Origin: an uncultured Clostridium sp.
Lineage (GTDB): Bacteria; Bacillota; Clostridia; Peptostreptococcales; Peptostreptococcaceae
Direction: 5' to 3'
DNA: 26,803 bases
Assembly (NCBI GenBank): GCA_900557165.1
Contig: USRS01000024.1
Span: forward strand, 1 to 26,803
Notes under the pieces: model-generated
What the model saw: the letters and a program-made list of their open reading frames with translations, nothing else
Told to the model about the DNA's origin: nothing
The model's database searches: none
Shown here: positions 17,313 to 24,770 of the stretch, piece after piece
How positions within the stretch are numbered: the first letter of the stretch is position 1
Layout: the number at the start of each line of letters is the position of its first letter
Position numbers and translations under genes: made by a program

Positions 17313-18221
17313 ATGGATAAAGATTATATATTAAATGATAAAGAATATGAAATATTTAAGCAATTTTCTATAAAAATGACACAAAATACTAAAAAAGATT
17401 ATTTAAGCAAAATAATTTTATTTAAAGATATTACAAAGTCAAACGATTTATTAGAAATCACTAAAAATGAATGCAAAGATTTTATGGAATATGTAGAACA
17501 AGAATATGCTCTATCTACATGTGAGAAAATTTTTAGTTATTTACATAGTTATTATGCATTTATGAAACGAGAAAAACATATTAAAATAAATCCTTTTACT
17601 TTTGTAAAAAAACCTACAGTAACAAGGGAAAAAGGGAAAAAAGATGTTTTAAGCATACAAGAAATTAATCAGCTTATAGATTCACTATATAAATTAAATG
17701 CAAGGGATCAATTAATAATGGTATTTCTTGCAACGACAGGTTGTTTATTAAATGAACTAGTAAAAGTAAAATGGAAAGATTTAATAGTTGATGAAAATGA
17801 TAATTTTTATGTGAGACTTGGGAAAGGTAAAAAAGAGAGAATTGTAAAATTACACCCTTATTGCTTTAGGCTTATAGAAAGTTATAGATATTTTTCTGGA
17901 TTAAGTGAAATAATAATTCCGACAGATGAGTATATGTTTACAACTCAAAAAAGTCAATCTATAACAGATAGAAATGTTAGATTAATAGTTAGAAAGGCTT
18001 TTGATATGGCTGGGCTTTCTCATTATTCAGCAAAGGACTTAAGACACTCTTATGCAGCTATATCATTGATGTTAGGTGCAGATAAAGAAGATATTAAAAA
18101 GCAACTAGGATGGAGTGACAAGTATTATGCTATAAGATATAAGCATGTAGTAAACTTTGTGGATAGTGAAAGTATTGATTATATTATGGGAAAAGATAAT
18201 TTTAAACTAAATAAAAAATAA
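17313..18221 (+). CDS. XerC/D-like tyrosine recombinase, first catalytic Arg replaced
   Basis: A 302-residue phage-integrase-family protein. The SAM-like core-binding domain spans about residues 9-90; the catalytic domain follows from about 110. The usual set is R-K-HxxR-H/W-Y. Here TTGCLLNELVKVKW (141-154) aligns with TGLRISELLxLRW, so Leu145 stands in for Arg I. The beta-hairpin lysine is in GKGKKER (about Lys173). KDLRHSYA (241-248) gives Lys241 in place of the first His, with Arg244 kept. Trp267 (QLGWSDKYY) and the nucleophile Tyr276 (YKHV) are present. AAAGGAG at 17301-17307 is 5 nt before the ATG. The frame is intact. It could be a domesticated, non-cutting DNA-binding protein, or a recombinase with altered chemistry. 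No att site or flanking repeat was found. Confidence 0.82.
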   Translation: MDKDYILNDKEYEIFKQFSIKMTQNTKKDYLSKIILFKDITKSNDLLEITKNECKDFMEYVEQEYALSTCEKIFSYLHSYYAFMKREKHIKINPFTFVKKPTVTREKGKKDVLSIQEINQLIDSLYKLNARDQLIMVFLATTGCLLNELVKVKWKDLIVDENDNFYVRLGKGKKERIVKLHPYCFRLIESYRYFSGLSEIIIPTDEYMFTTQKSQSITDRNVRLIVRKAFDMAGLSHYSAKDLRHSYAAISLMLGADKEDIKKQLGWSDKYYAIRYKHVVNFVDSESIDYIMGKDNFKLNKK

Positions 18222-18257
18222 AATACAAAAATAATGTGAACAAATTGATAAAAAATA

Positions 18258-18286
18258 TTGTTATTGTTCGTAGAATTATATATAAT
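18258..18286 (+). promoter_or_regulatory. Promoter of purB, with inverted GAACAA/TTGTTC elements
   Basis: TTGTTA (18258-18263), 17-nt spacer, TATAAT (18281-18286). An inverted pair GAACAA (18238-18243) and TTGTTC (18264-18269) surrounds the -35 box. On the minus strand the second copy reads CTACGAACAAT, similar to the Bacillus PurBox core CCGAACWWT. Promoter confidence is good; the operator reading is tentative. Confidence 0.65.
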
Positions 18287-18325
18287 AATGTTTGTAAAAT
18301 AAAAATATTAAGGATGGTGCAAAAA

Positions 18326-19771
18326 ATGATAGATAATAAGTACACAACATACTCAAATCCTTTAACAGACAGATATTGTAGTAAAAATATGAGTTATATT
18401 TTTTCTCCGCAATTTAAATTTTCAACATGGAGAAAATTATGGGTTGCCTTAGCAGAGGGAGAAAAAGAATTAGGAATAAATATAAGTGATGAGCAAATAG
18501 CACAGTTAAAAGCTCATATAGATGATATAAATTTTGAACAGGCAAGACAAATAGAAAAAGAAGTAAGACATGATGTTATGAGCCATGTTAAAGCTTATGG
18601 ACTTCAATGTCCAGATGCAAAGGGAATAATACATTTAGGGGCAACTTCAGCTTATGTAGGAGACAATACAGATGTTATCCAAATGAATGAAGCTTTAAAA
18701 TTAATTAGAGTTAAATTAGTAAATTTAATCGATAATTTAAAAGAGTTTGCATTAAAATACAAAGATATGCCTACATTAGGATTTACTCACTTCCAAGCAG
18801 CTCAACTTACAACAGTAGGTAAAAGAGCTACACTTTGGGCTCAAGATTTAATAATAGATTTAGAAGATTTAAATTATAGACTTGAAAATATGAAGCTTAG
18901 AGGAGTAAAAGGAACTACTGGTACTCAAGCAAGTTTTATGAGTTTATTTGAAAATGATAGCCATAAAATAAAGCAGCTAGATAAAATAGTATGCGAAAAA
19001 ATGGGATATAAAGAATCTTATAAGGTAAGTGGCCAAACTTATACAAGAAAGCTTGATTCTCAAGTTTTAAATGTACTTGCAGGAATAGCGCAAAGTATGC
19101 ATAAAATGACTAATGATATAAGATTATTACAAAGCTTAAAAGAATTAGAAGAACCATTTGAAAAGAAACAAATAGGTTCATCTGCAATGGCATATAAGAG
19201 AAATCCTATGAGAAGTGAAAGAATATCATCACTTTCTAAATTTATAATAGCAGAATCTATTTCACCAGCGATGGTAGAAGCTACTCAATGGTTAGAAAGA
19301 AGTTTAGATGACTCTGCCAATAAAAGACTTGCCATACCACAAGCATTTATGGCAGCAGATGCCATATTAGAAATAGGTATAAATGTAACAGATGGTCTTG
19401 TTGTATATGAAAATATGATTAGAAAACATATAGATGAAGAATTACCATTTATGGCTACAGAAAATATACTTATGGAAGCTGTAAAAAGGGGTGGAGATAG
19501 ACAAGAATTACATGAAGTAATTAGAGAATTATCTATGAAAGCTGCTTATAGAGTAAAATACGAAGGTTTAAATAATAATTTAATTGACTTAATTATTAAA
19601 GATGAAGCATTCAATATGTTAGATAAAGAAGAAATATTATCTATTTTAGATCCAATGAATTTTGTTGGAAGAGCTCCACAGCAAGTAGTTGAATTTGTAG
19701 AAGAATATTTACAACCTGCCATAGAACCATTCAAAGATTGTATAGGATTAGAAGTAGATTTAAAAGTATAA
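18326..19771 (+). CDS. purB: Adenylosuccinate lyase
   Basis: Catalyses two steps of purine synthesis: SAICAR to AICAR plus fumarate, and adenylosuccinate to AMP plus fumarate. The 481-residue protein begins with the clostridial-type N-terminus YSNPLTDRYCSKNMSYIF. It carries the fumarase/aspartase superfamily signature GSSAMAYKRNPMRSERI, the catalytic-loop region, and the substrate-binding stretch LGATSAYVGDNTD. Start chosen at ATG 18326 behind AGGATGGTG (18311-18319); ATG 18314 overlaps that site, and further in-frame codons upstream to GTG 18236 lie across the promoter. It is monocistronic by sequence: own promoter and strong terminator. No purine riboswitch is seen in the short leader. Confidence 0.96.
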   Translation: MIDNKYTTYSNPLTDRYCSKNMSYIFSPQFKFSTWRKLWVALAEGEKELGINISDEQIAQLKAHIDDINFEQARQIEKEVRHDVMSHVKAYGLQCPDAKGIIHLGATSAYVGDNTDVIQMNEALKLIRVKLVNLIDNLKEFALKYKDMPTLGFTHFQAAQLTTVGKRATLWAQDLIIDLEDLNYRLENMKLRGVKGTTGTQASFMSLFENDSHKIKQLDKIVCEKMGYKESYKVSGQTYTRKLDSQVLNVLAGIAQSMHKMTNDIRLLQSLKELEEPFEKKQIGSSAMAYKRNPMRSERISSLSKFIIAESISPAMVEATQWLERSLDDSANKRLAIPQAFMAADAILEIGINVTDGLVVYENMIRKHIDEELPFMATENILMEAVKRGGDRQELHEVIRELSMKAAYRVKYEGLNNNLIDLIIKDEAFNMLDKEEILSILDPMNFVGRAPQQVVEFVEEYLQPAIEPFKDCIGLEVDLKV

Positions 19772-19778
19772 TAGTTTG

Positions 19779-19813
19779 AAATAAAGGGCTTTTTAGCTCT
19801 TTATTTTTTTTTT
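19779..19813 (+). terminator. Rho-independent terminator of purB
   Basis: Arms AAATAAAGGGCT (19779-19790) and AGCTCTTTATTT (19795-19806), one G-U pair, TTTT loop, then a long T run to 19813. Confidence 0.9.
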
Positions 19814-19946
19814 AAATAAACTAAAAATTATAATACTATTAGAAATAAAAATACATATATTTGTAAAAAGTATTGTACAGAAAATATTTTTATTGTAAAC
19901 TATAGAAGTGGGAAAAGTCAATAAATTAAGCAGCTGAGGTGATTAA

Positions 19947-20399
19947 ATGAACTGTATAGTAACAAATACAATAGGATTTTTGTCGAAAACATTTCCTAAA
20001 ATTTATTCAAGTCTTTACTTAGATTACCTAAAAAAATATTCGGTATTATATAATGTTAATAAAACTCAATTAAGAGCGTTAGTATTCATAAAAAATCACG
20101 GTAGTATAAGTATGACAGAATTATGTGCTAAGTTGAATATAGAAAAAGGTAGTTTAACAAGTATGATAGATGACCTAACTAAAAAAGGATATGTTTATAG
20201 GGAAAAGGATTTAGCAGATAGAAGAAAGTATATGATAGTAATAACTGAAGCTGGGGAAAAATTAGCTGTAGATTTTACTAGTAAATTAAGTAATGATTTA
20301 GAACAAAAACTATTTAAGCTAGATGAAGATGATAGAGAAAAATATCAAGAGGCTTTAGAAACTCTTCAATACATATTAAATAAAGAAGAATTAAATTAA
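19947..20399 (+). CDS. MarR family transcriptional regulator
   Basis: A 150-residue winged-helix protein. The helix-turn-helix covers about residues 48-80 (ISMTELCAKLNIEKGSLTSMIDDLTKKGYV), followed by the wing signature REKDLADRRKYMIVIT. The flanking helices are the dimerisation region, as in MarR proteins. GAGGTGAT (19936-19943) precedes ATG 19947. A weak promoter candidate lies upstream (TTGTAC 19873-19878, 17 nt, TAAACT 19896-19901). It is convergent with the aminotransferase gene and shares a terminator with it, so there is no divergent partner to suggest a target. Ligand and regulon are unknown. MarR proteins often repress their own gene, but no clear operator palindrome was seen. Confidence 0.9.
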   Translation: MNCIVTNTIGFLSKTFPKIYSSLYLDYLKKYSVLYNVNKTQLRALVFIKNHGSISMTELCAKLNIEKGSLTSMIDDLTKKGYVYREKDLADRRKYMIVITEAGEKLAVDFTSKLSNDLEQKLFKLDEDDREKYQEALETLQYILNKEELN

Positions 20400-20404
20400 T
20401 AAAC

Positions 20405-20437
20405 AAAAGGTGAACTTATAAAAGTTCACCTTTGTTA
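20405..20437. terminator. Bidirectional terminator between marR and the aminotransferase gene
   Basis: Perfect 12-bp arms AAAGGTGAACTT (20406-20417) and AAGTTCACCTTT (20422-20433) with a 4-nt loop. It is flanked by A-rich sequence on the left and T-rich sequence on the right, so it serves both convergent genes. Confidence 0.88.
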
Positions 20438-20458
20438 ATTTTATTGTAAATTTATATA

Positions 20459-21679
20459 TTAAGCTTTAGCTAAAGCTGGGTTTTCTTTTTCCAATTGAGT
20501 ATATTCTTCTAAAGCTTCTCTTAATAATTGACCAGCTCTTCTTAGACGTTCTTCTTTTAGAACATAAGCAAGTCTGACTTCATTTCTTCCAAGTCCATGA
20601 GTAGAGTAGAAACCTTCAGCAGGAGTGCACATAACAGTTTCGTTATTTCTTCTAAATTTTTTCAACGTCCAAGCGACAAAATCTTCAGCATTTTCAACAG
20701 GCAATTTAGCAACTATATAAAATGCACCCATAGGTTTTTCGCATATAACACCTTTAGCTTTCATTAATTCTTCATATAATACATCTCTTCTTTTTCTATA
20801 TTCATCATTAACTTCTTTGAAATAAGATTTAGGAGTATCATATAAAGCAGCAGCACCAAGCTGTTCTAATGTGGCAACACAAAGTCTTCCTTGGCAAACT
20901 TTCATTACTTCAGCCATAAGTTTTTTATTTTTACAAGTTATAGAACCTATTCTAGCACCGCAAGCGCTATATCTCTTAGATACACTATCTATTATGACAA
21001 CTCTGTCTTCAACTTCTTTTATATTTCCAAAACTTGTATACTCAAGTCCTTCATAAACAAATTCTCTATAAACTTCATCGGCAATTATCCATAAGTCTTT
21101 TTCTTTAGCTATATCGGCTATCATTTGAACTTCTTCTTTAGTATAAACACATCCTGTAGGATTTCCTGGATTAACTATTAAAATTGCAGAAGTTTTATCA
21201 TCTATTTTAGCTAAGATTTCTTCTTTTGAAGGAAGGTGAAAACCGTTTTCTGCAAATGTAGTTACAGATTTAACTTCTACATTTAGGCATTGAGCAAATC
21301 CATTATAATTTGTATAAAATGGCTCTGGAACTAAGATATTATCTCCAGGGTCGCATACAGCCATAAATGTAAATAATAAAGCTTCACTACCTCCATTAGT
21401 TATGATTATATCTTCGGGAGCAAATTCCATGTTGTATGTAGTATAATATTTTCTTATAGCTTCGATTAATTCTGGAATTCCTTGAGAACCAGCATATTCT
21501 AATACTTTGTTATCAAAATTCTCAACTGCGTCGAAGAATCCTACTGGTGTAATAATGTCTGGTTGGCCTATATTTAAGTGGTAGACTTCTACACCTTCAG
21601 CTTTAGCAGCTGTAGCGAATGGTGCTAATTTTCTTATTGGTGATTCCTGCATAGAACTAAGTCTTTTTGAAAATTTCAT
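20459..21679 (-). CDS. PLP-dependent aminotransferase, class I/II
   Basis: A 406-residue fold-type I aminotransferase. NPGNPTG at 170-176, the PLP-pyridine Asp201 in WIIADEVYREF, and the Schiff-base Lys235 in DSVSKRYSACGARIG are all present. Arg243 contacts the phosphate. The C-terminal substrate-carboxylate Arg lies in GRNEVRLAYV. The N-terminus (SPIRKLAPFATAAKAEGVEVYHLNIGQPDI) is typical of broad aspartate/aromatic aminotransferases of anaerobes. Substrate preference cannot be told from sequence. The ribosome binding site GGGGGA (minus strand, 21693-21688) precedes the ATG, and a TATAAT lies further upstream on the same strand (21720-21715). It is divergent from the GalT-like gene. Confidence 0.92.
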   Translation of the reverse strand: MKFSKRLSSMQESPIRKLAPFATAAKAEGVEVYHLNIGQPDIITPVGFFDAVENFDNKVLEYAGSQGIPELIEAIRKYYTTYNMEFAPEDIIITNGGSEALLFTFMAVCDPGDNILVPEPFYTNYNGFAQCLNVEVKSVTTFAENGFHLPSKEEILAKIDDKTSAILIVNPGNPTGCVYTKEEVQMIADIAKEKDLWIIADEVYREFVYEGLEYTSFGNIKEVEDRVVIIDSVSKRYSACGARIGSITCKNKKLMAEVMKVCQGRLCVATLEQLGAAALYDTPKSYFKEVNDEYRKRRDVLYEELMKAKGVICEKPMGAFYIVAKLPVENAEDFVAWTLKKFRRNNETVMCTPAEGFYSTHGLGRNEVRLAYVLKEERLRRAGQLLREALEEYTQLEKENPALAKA

Positions 21680-21885
21680 ATGAATATTCCCCCTTATAAA
21701 CTTATAAATTGATTATTATATCTCAATCTAATTTAATCTTAGCACAAAGATTTACAAACCGCATTATTATAAAAAATATATAAAAAAATATATACTTATA
21801 ATAATAATGAATTTTATAAAAACTTATTAACTATAAAATGTAAAAAAATAATACATTAAAATAGTTAAGTCAATAGGAGATAATA

Positions 21886-21914
21886 TTTACAAAAAAACCT
21901 TGTTAAAATATAAT
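21886..21914 (+). promoter_or_regulatory. Promoter of the GalT-like/exoA operon
   Basis: TTTACA (21886-21891, one mismatch from TTGACA), 17-nt spacer, TATAAT (21909-21914). Predicted start is near 21921, 45 nt before the ATG at 21966. The rest of the 286-nt divergent gap (21680-21965) holds nothing else recognised apart from the minus-strand -10 at 21715-21720. Confidence 0.78.
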
Positions 21915-21965
21915 TTATTTAAGGTATATAAAAATAATTTATTCAACTTATAAAGGAGCATATAA

Positions 21966-22925
21966 ATGAAAAAACTTGGTAGAGGAATATTAGATAATAG
22001 TCAAGTTATAATTGCAAGAGAAAGGTCAAATAGACCCATGGATAAGATATCAGAAGATAGTTACATATTAGATGATGAAGAATATAACAAAACGTGTCCT
22101 TTTTGTAGAGGAAATGAAAAATATATAGAAGAAGAAACAGAAAGAATTAGTGAAGATAATAAATGGATAGTAAAATCTGTTAAAAATAAATATCCTATTA
22201 TTGACGATAATGAAATAAATCAGATAAAAGGAGATCATGAAGTTATAATAGAGACTTATAAGCATAATGGTAATTTTTTTAATATGACAGAAGAAGAATT
22301 TTATAATGTACTTATAATCTATAAAAATAGATTTGACGCTTTAAGTAAAAAAGAAAATATCAAATATGTATGCTTATTTAAAAATTATTTAAGAAAAGCA
22401 GGAGCATCTTTGATACATTCACATTCTCAAATTTTATCTTTACCAGTTATACCTATTGAGTTAGAAAATGAATATAAAGTTTGTGATGATTTTTACAAAA
22501 AAATGGGTATAAATATGTATGAACACATTATAAAAGAAGAATTAAATTATAAAGAGAGAGTTATACATAATAGTGAAAACTTTTTAATATTTATACCAGA
22601 AGTTTGCAAATTTACAGGAGATATCGTAATTTTATTTAAAGAAAATATATACTTTAATGAAATAGATGAAAATAAATTAAACGAATTATCCATTATAATG
22701 AAAAAATTATTTACTAAAATATATGAAAAAGATAAAAACTGTCCTTTTAATTTATATCTTCATTGTCATCCTTTAAATGAAGAAAATGACTATAAAAATA
22801 AATATAATGTTCATATTCATATAGTACCAAGAAAATTTAATTTTGGTGGATTTGAACTTAGCACAGGTATGTATATATCATCAAAAAAATCAGAAGATAT
22901 AGCTAAAAAATTGAAATTTGACTAA
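21966..22925 (+). CDS. GalT-like (HIT superfamily) nucleotidyltransferase
   Basis: A 319-residue protein of the galactose-1-phosphate uridylyltransferase fold. CPFC (44-47) would bind zinc, together with later histidines. The catalytic-type motif is IHSHSQ (His151, His153, Gln155) where GalT has HPHxQ; His153 would be the nucleotidylated residue. A second histidine cluster, VHIHIVPR (283-289), is in the C-terminal repeat. Known relatives move UMP or AMP between sugar phosphates. The substrate here is unknown, and no galK, galE or glycogen gene is nearby. AAAGGAG (21952-21958) is 7 nt before the ATG. It is 13 nt upstream of exoA and likely co-transcribed with it. Calling it galT itself would overreach. 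Confidence 0.78.
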   Translation: MKKLGRGILDNSQVIIARERSNRPMDKISEDSYILDDEEYNKTCPFCRGNEKYIEEETERISEDNKWIVKSVKNKYPIIDDNEINQIKGDHEVIIETYKHNGNFFNMTEEEFYNVLIIYKNRFDALSKKENIKYVCLFKNYLRKAGASLIHSHSQILSLPVIPIELENEYKVCDDFYKKMGINMYEHIIKEELNYKERVIHNSENFLIFIPEVCKFTGDIVILFKENIYFNEIDENKLNELSIIMKKLFTKIYEKDKNCPFNLYLHCHPLNEENDYKNKYNVHIHIVPRKFNFGGFELSTGMYISSKKSEDIAKKLKFD

Positions 22926-22938
22926 TAAGGAGAATAAA

Positions 22939-23691
22939 ATGAAATTAATATCATGGAATGTTAATGGAATAAGAGCATGTGTAGGGAAAAACTTTATGGA
23001 GTTTTTCAATGAAGTAGATGCAGATATATTTTGTTTACAAGAAACAAAATTACAAGAAAATCAAATAGATTTGCAATTAGAAGGATATTATCAATATTGG
23101 AATTATGCTAAGAAAAAAGGTTATTCAGGAACGTCCATATTTACAAAGAAAGAGCCACTTAATGTAATATATGGAATGGGTATTGAAGAACATGATCAAG
23201 AAGGAAGATTGATAACACTTGAGTTTGAAGATTTTTATATGGTAACTGTTTATACACCAAATTCTCAAAGTGAACTTAAAAGATTAAATTACAGAATGAA
23301 GTGGGAAGATGACTTTAAAAAATATCTAAAAGAATTAGATAAGAAAAAGCCTGTTATAGTATGTGGTGATTTAAATGTTGCTCACAAAGAAATAGACTTA
23401 AAAAATCCTAAAACTAATAGAAAAAATGCAGGATTTACTGATGAAGAAAGAAATAAATTTACAGAACTTTTAAATGCAGGATTTATAGATACTTTCAGAT
23501 ATTTCTACCCAACAGAAGAAAACATATATTCATGGTGGTCTTATAGATTTAAAGCTAGAGAGAAAAATGCAGGTTGGAGAATTGATTATTTCTGTGTATC
23601 AGAAAAAATGAAAGATAGACTGGAAAGTGCAAAAATTCACACAGAAGTGTTAGGGTCAGATCACTGTCCTGTGGAATTAATAATAAAATAA
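22939..23691 (+). CDS. exoA: Exodeoxyribonuclease III (AP endonuclease family)
   Basis: Cuts at abasic sites and removes 3'-blocking groups in base-excision repair. The 250-residue protein has every ExoIII landmark: [13 protein letters not shown], the metal-binding Glu in [41 protein letters not shown], and the C-terminal GSDHCPVEL with the catalytic Asp-His. The ATG at 22939 is preceded by AAGGAG (22927-22932). An in-frame TTG at 22918 would overlap the preceding gene and lies upstream of the ribosome binding site, so it is rejected. It is second gene of a likely two-gene operon and ends at a terminator shared with the convergent exonuclease gene. Confidence 0.96.
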   Translation: MKLISWNVNGIRACVGKNFMEFFNEVDADIFCLQETKLQENQIDLQLEGYYQYWNYAKKKGYSGTSIFTKKEPLNVIYGMGIEEHDQEGRLITLEFEDFYMVTVYTPNSQSELKRLNYRMKWEDDFKKYLKELDKKKPVIVCGDLNVAHKEIDLKNPKTNRKNAGFTDEERNKFTELLNAGFIDTFRYFYPTEENIYSWWSYRFKAREKNAGWRIDYFCVSEKMKDRLESAKIHTEVLGSDHCPVELIIK

Positions 23692-23695
23692 AATT

Positions 23696-23732
23696 AAAAA
23701 ATCCTTCCCAAATATAGAGGAAGGATTTTTTT
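23696..23732. terminator. Terminator between exoA and the convergent exonuclease gene
   Basis: Core arms ATCCTTCC (23701-23708) and GGAAGGAT (23719-23726), extended by an A run on the left and a T run on the right, so it can act in both directions. The T run touches the stop codon of the minus-strand gene. Confidence 0.88.
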
Positions 23733-24495
23733 AGTCTTTTAAATTTTTTTTATCTTTAGATGATTTACTTTTTCGCCCCATTTTATAAGCTAAATGAATT
23801 ATTTTTTTCTCTTCTTTATTTAAATCTCTATTGAGAATTTTCTTAAATTCACTAAATATATTGTCATAATTGACTTTTCTTTTAGTAGGAGGATTCTTTT
23901 TAGAATCATTGTCAAAAGTATATTTTTTAGTTTCTATTTTATCATTAAAAATATTTTTAAATACTAAAGAAGTGTAATAAGCATCATTTAAAGCATTATG
24001 ATAAGACTTATCTTGGTTTAATTGCAATAGTGTAATTGCATTTTGCAAACCTATACTTTTTCCTGTAGGATTATTAAAATAAATAGAAGCATGATGTTGA
24101 ACATTAATATAAGTATTAGATAAATTTTCTGTTGATAAATTATAATACTTAATATTTCTATATAATTCCTTTAAATCACCATTGCCCCAAACACAAAGAA
24201 TATTTTTATCATTATTCATAAATTCTTTAAAATTATTAAAAGCTTGTGGAAAGTTTGGAGCATCTTTCACATCTTCATGAATAATATTTGTCATTTTTTT
24301 TATAAAAGGATGAATTTCCTTATATATATTAGGCTTAACAAAAGTGTTAAAAGTGTCAATTATATTTAAGTCAGCATCTAATTTAACTGCACCTATTTGA
24401 AGGATTTCAAAAGGACATTTTTCATCAGAAACTGTCTTATTTAGTTTTTTATCAAATCCTTGATTAAATTCTAAGTCAAAAACTATATATTCCAT
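23731..24495 (-). CDS. DEDDh 3'-5' exonuclease (KapD/ERI1-like)
   Basis: A 254-residue RNase-T/exonuclease-fold protein. All five DEDDh residues can be placed: Asp7 and Glu9 in IVFDLEFNQG, Asp107 in WGNGDLKELY, and His166 with Asp171 in YHNALNDAYYTS. The catalytic domain ends near residue 183; a lysine/asparagine-rich extension of about 70 residues follows, ending in a strongly basic tail (KMGRKSKSSKDKKNLKD) that could bind nucleic acid. The closest described relatives are KapD (sporulation inhibitor pathway) and ERI1-like RNA exonucleases. Whether the substrate is RNA or DNA is not decided by sequence. AGGAG (minus strand, 24509-24505) precedes the ATG. Confidence 0.85.
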   Translation of the reverse strand: MEYIVFDLEFNQGFDKKLNKTVSDEKCPFEILQIGAVKLDADLNIIDTFNTFVKPNIYKEIHPFIKKMTNIIHEDVKDAPNFPQAFNNFKEFMNNDKNILCVWGNGDLKELYRNIKYYNLSTENLSNTYINVQHHASIYFNNPTGKSIGLQNAITLLQLNQDKSYHNALNDAYYTSLVFKNIFNDKIETKKYTFDNDSKKNPPTKRKVNYDNIFSEFKKILNRDLNKEEKKIIHLAYKMGRKSKSSKDKKNLKD

Positions 24496-24605
24496 AAAAT
24501 CTTTCTCCTAAACTATTAATTGTGAAAATACTATATTAATGAAATGAATTATAATAATAATATCTATTTTTAAGTATAACCTATAATCAACAAAAATTAA
24601 ACTTT

Positions 24606-24628
24606 TTATGATAATTATAATATCATAA
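24606..24628. repeat. 23-nt dyad upstream of glnA
   Basis: Arms TTATGATA (24606-24613) and TATCATAA (24621-24628) with a 7-nt centre, ending 28 nt before the -35 box of glnA. Its half-sites are the outward/inward mirror of those in the palindrome at 5805-5827. Possible operator; the protein is unknown. Confidence 0.4.
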
Positions 24629-24655
24629 ATATATGAATATTATGGCTAAAAAATA

Positions 24656-24684
24656 TTGCTAATATTTATTAAATTGTTTATAAT
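24656..24684 (+). promoter_or_regulatory. Sigma-A promoter of glnA
   Basis: TTGCTA (24656-24661), 17-nt spacer, TATAAT (24679-24684). Predicted start is near 24691, giving an 80-nt leader. No GlnR site (TGTNA-N7-TNACA), T-box or glutamine riboswitch was recognised. Confidence 0.75.
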
Positions 24685-24770
24685 GAAATAAATAAATTTA
24701 CGAATTATTTTTGTGAAAAAGAATAAAAAATACGGGAAATATTGACTTGAATTTGGAGGAAGTTTAAAAG

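Noticed and set aside
18236..18325. N-terminally longer PurB from GTG 18236
   Set aside because: The extension translates across the promoter and is unlike PurB; the ribosome binding site points to ATG 18326.
15319..18325. Att sites or terminal repeats of a mobile element around the recombinase-like gene
   Set aside because: No tRNA gene, direct repeat or inverted end repeat could be found by eye on either side.
20871..21094. Two short plus-strand frames inside the aminotransferase gene
   Set aside because: They overlap a clear full-length gene on the other strand and have no ribosome binding site or domain.
24496..24770. GlnR operator, T-box or glutamine riboswitch upstream of glnA
   Set aside because: No TGTNA-N7-TNACA match, no T-box sequence and no long stem in the 80-nt leader.
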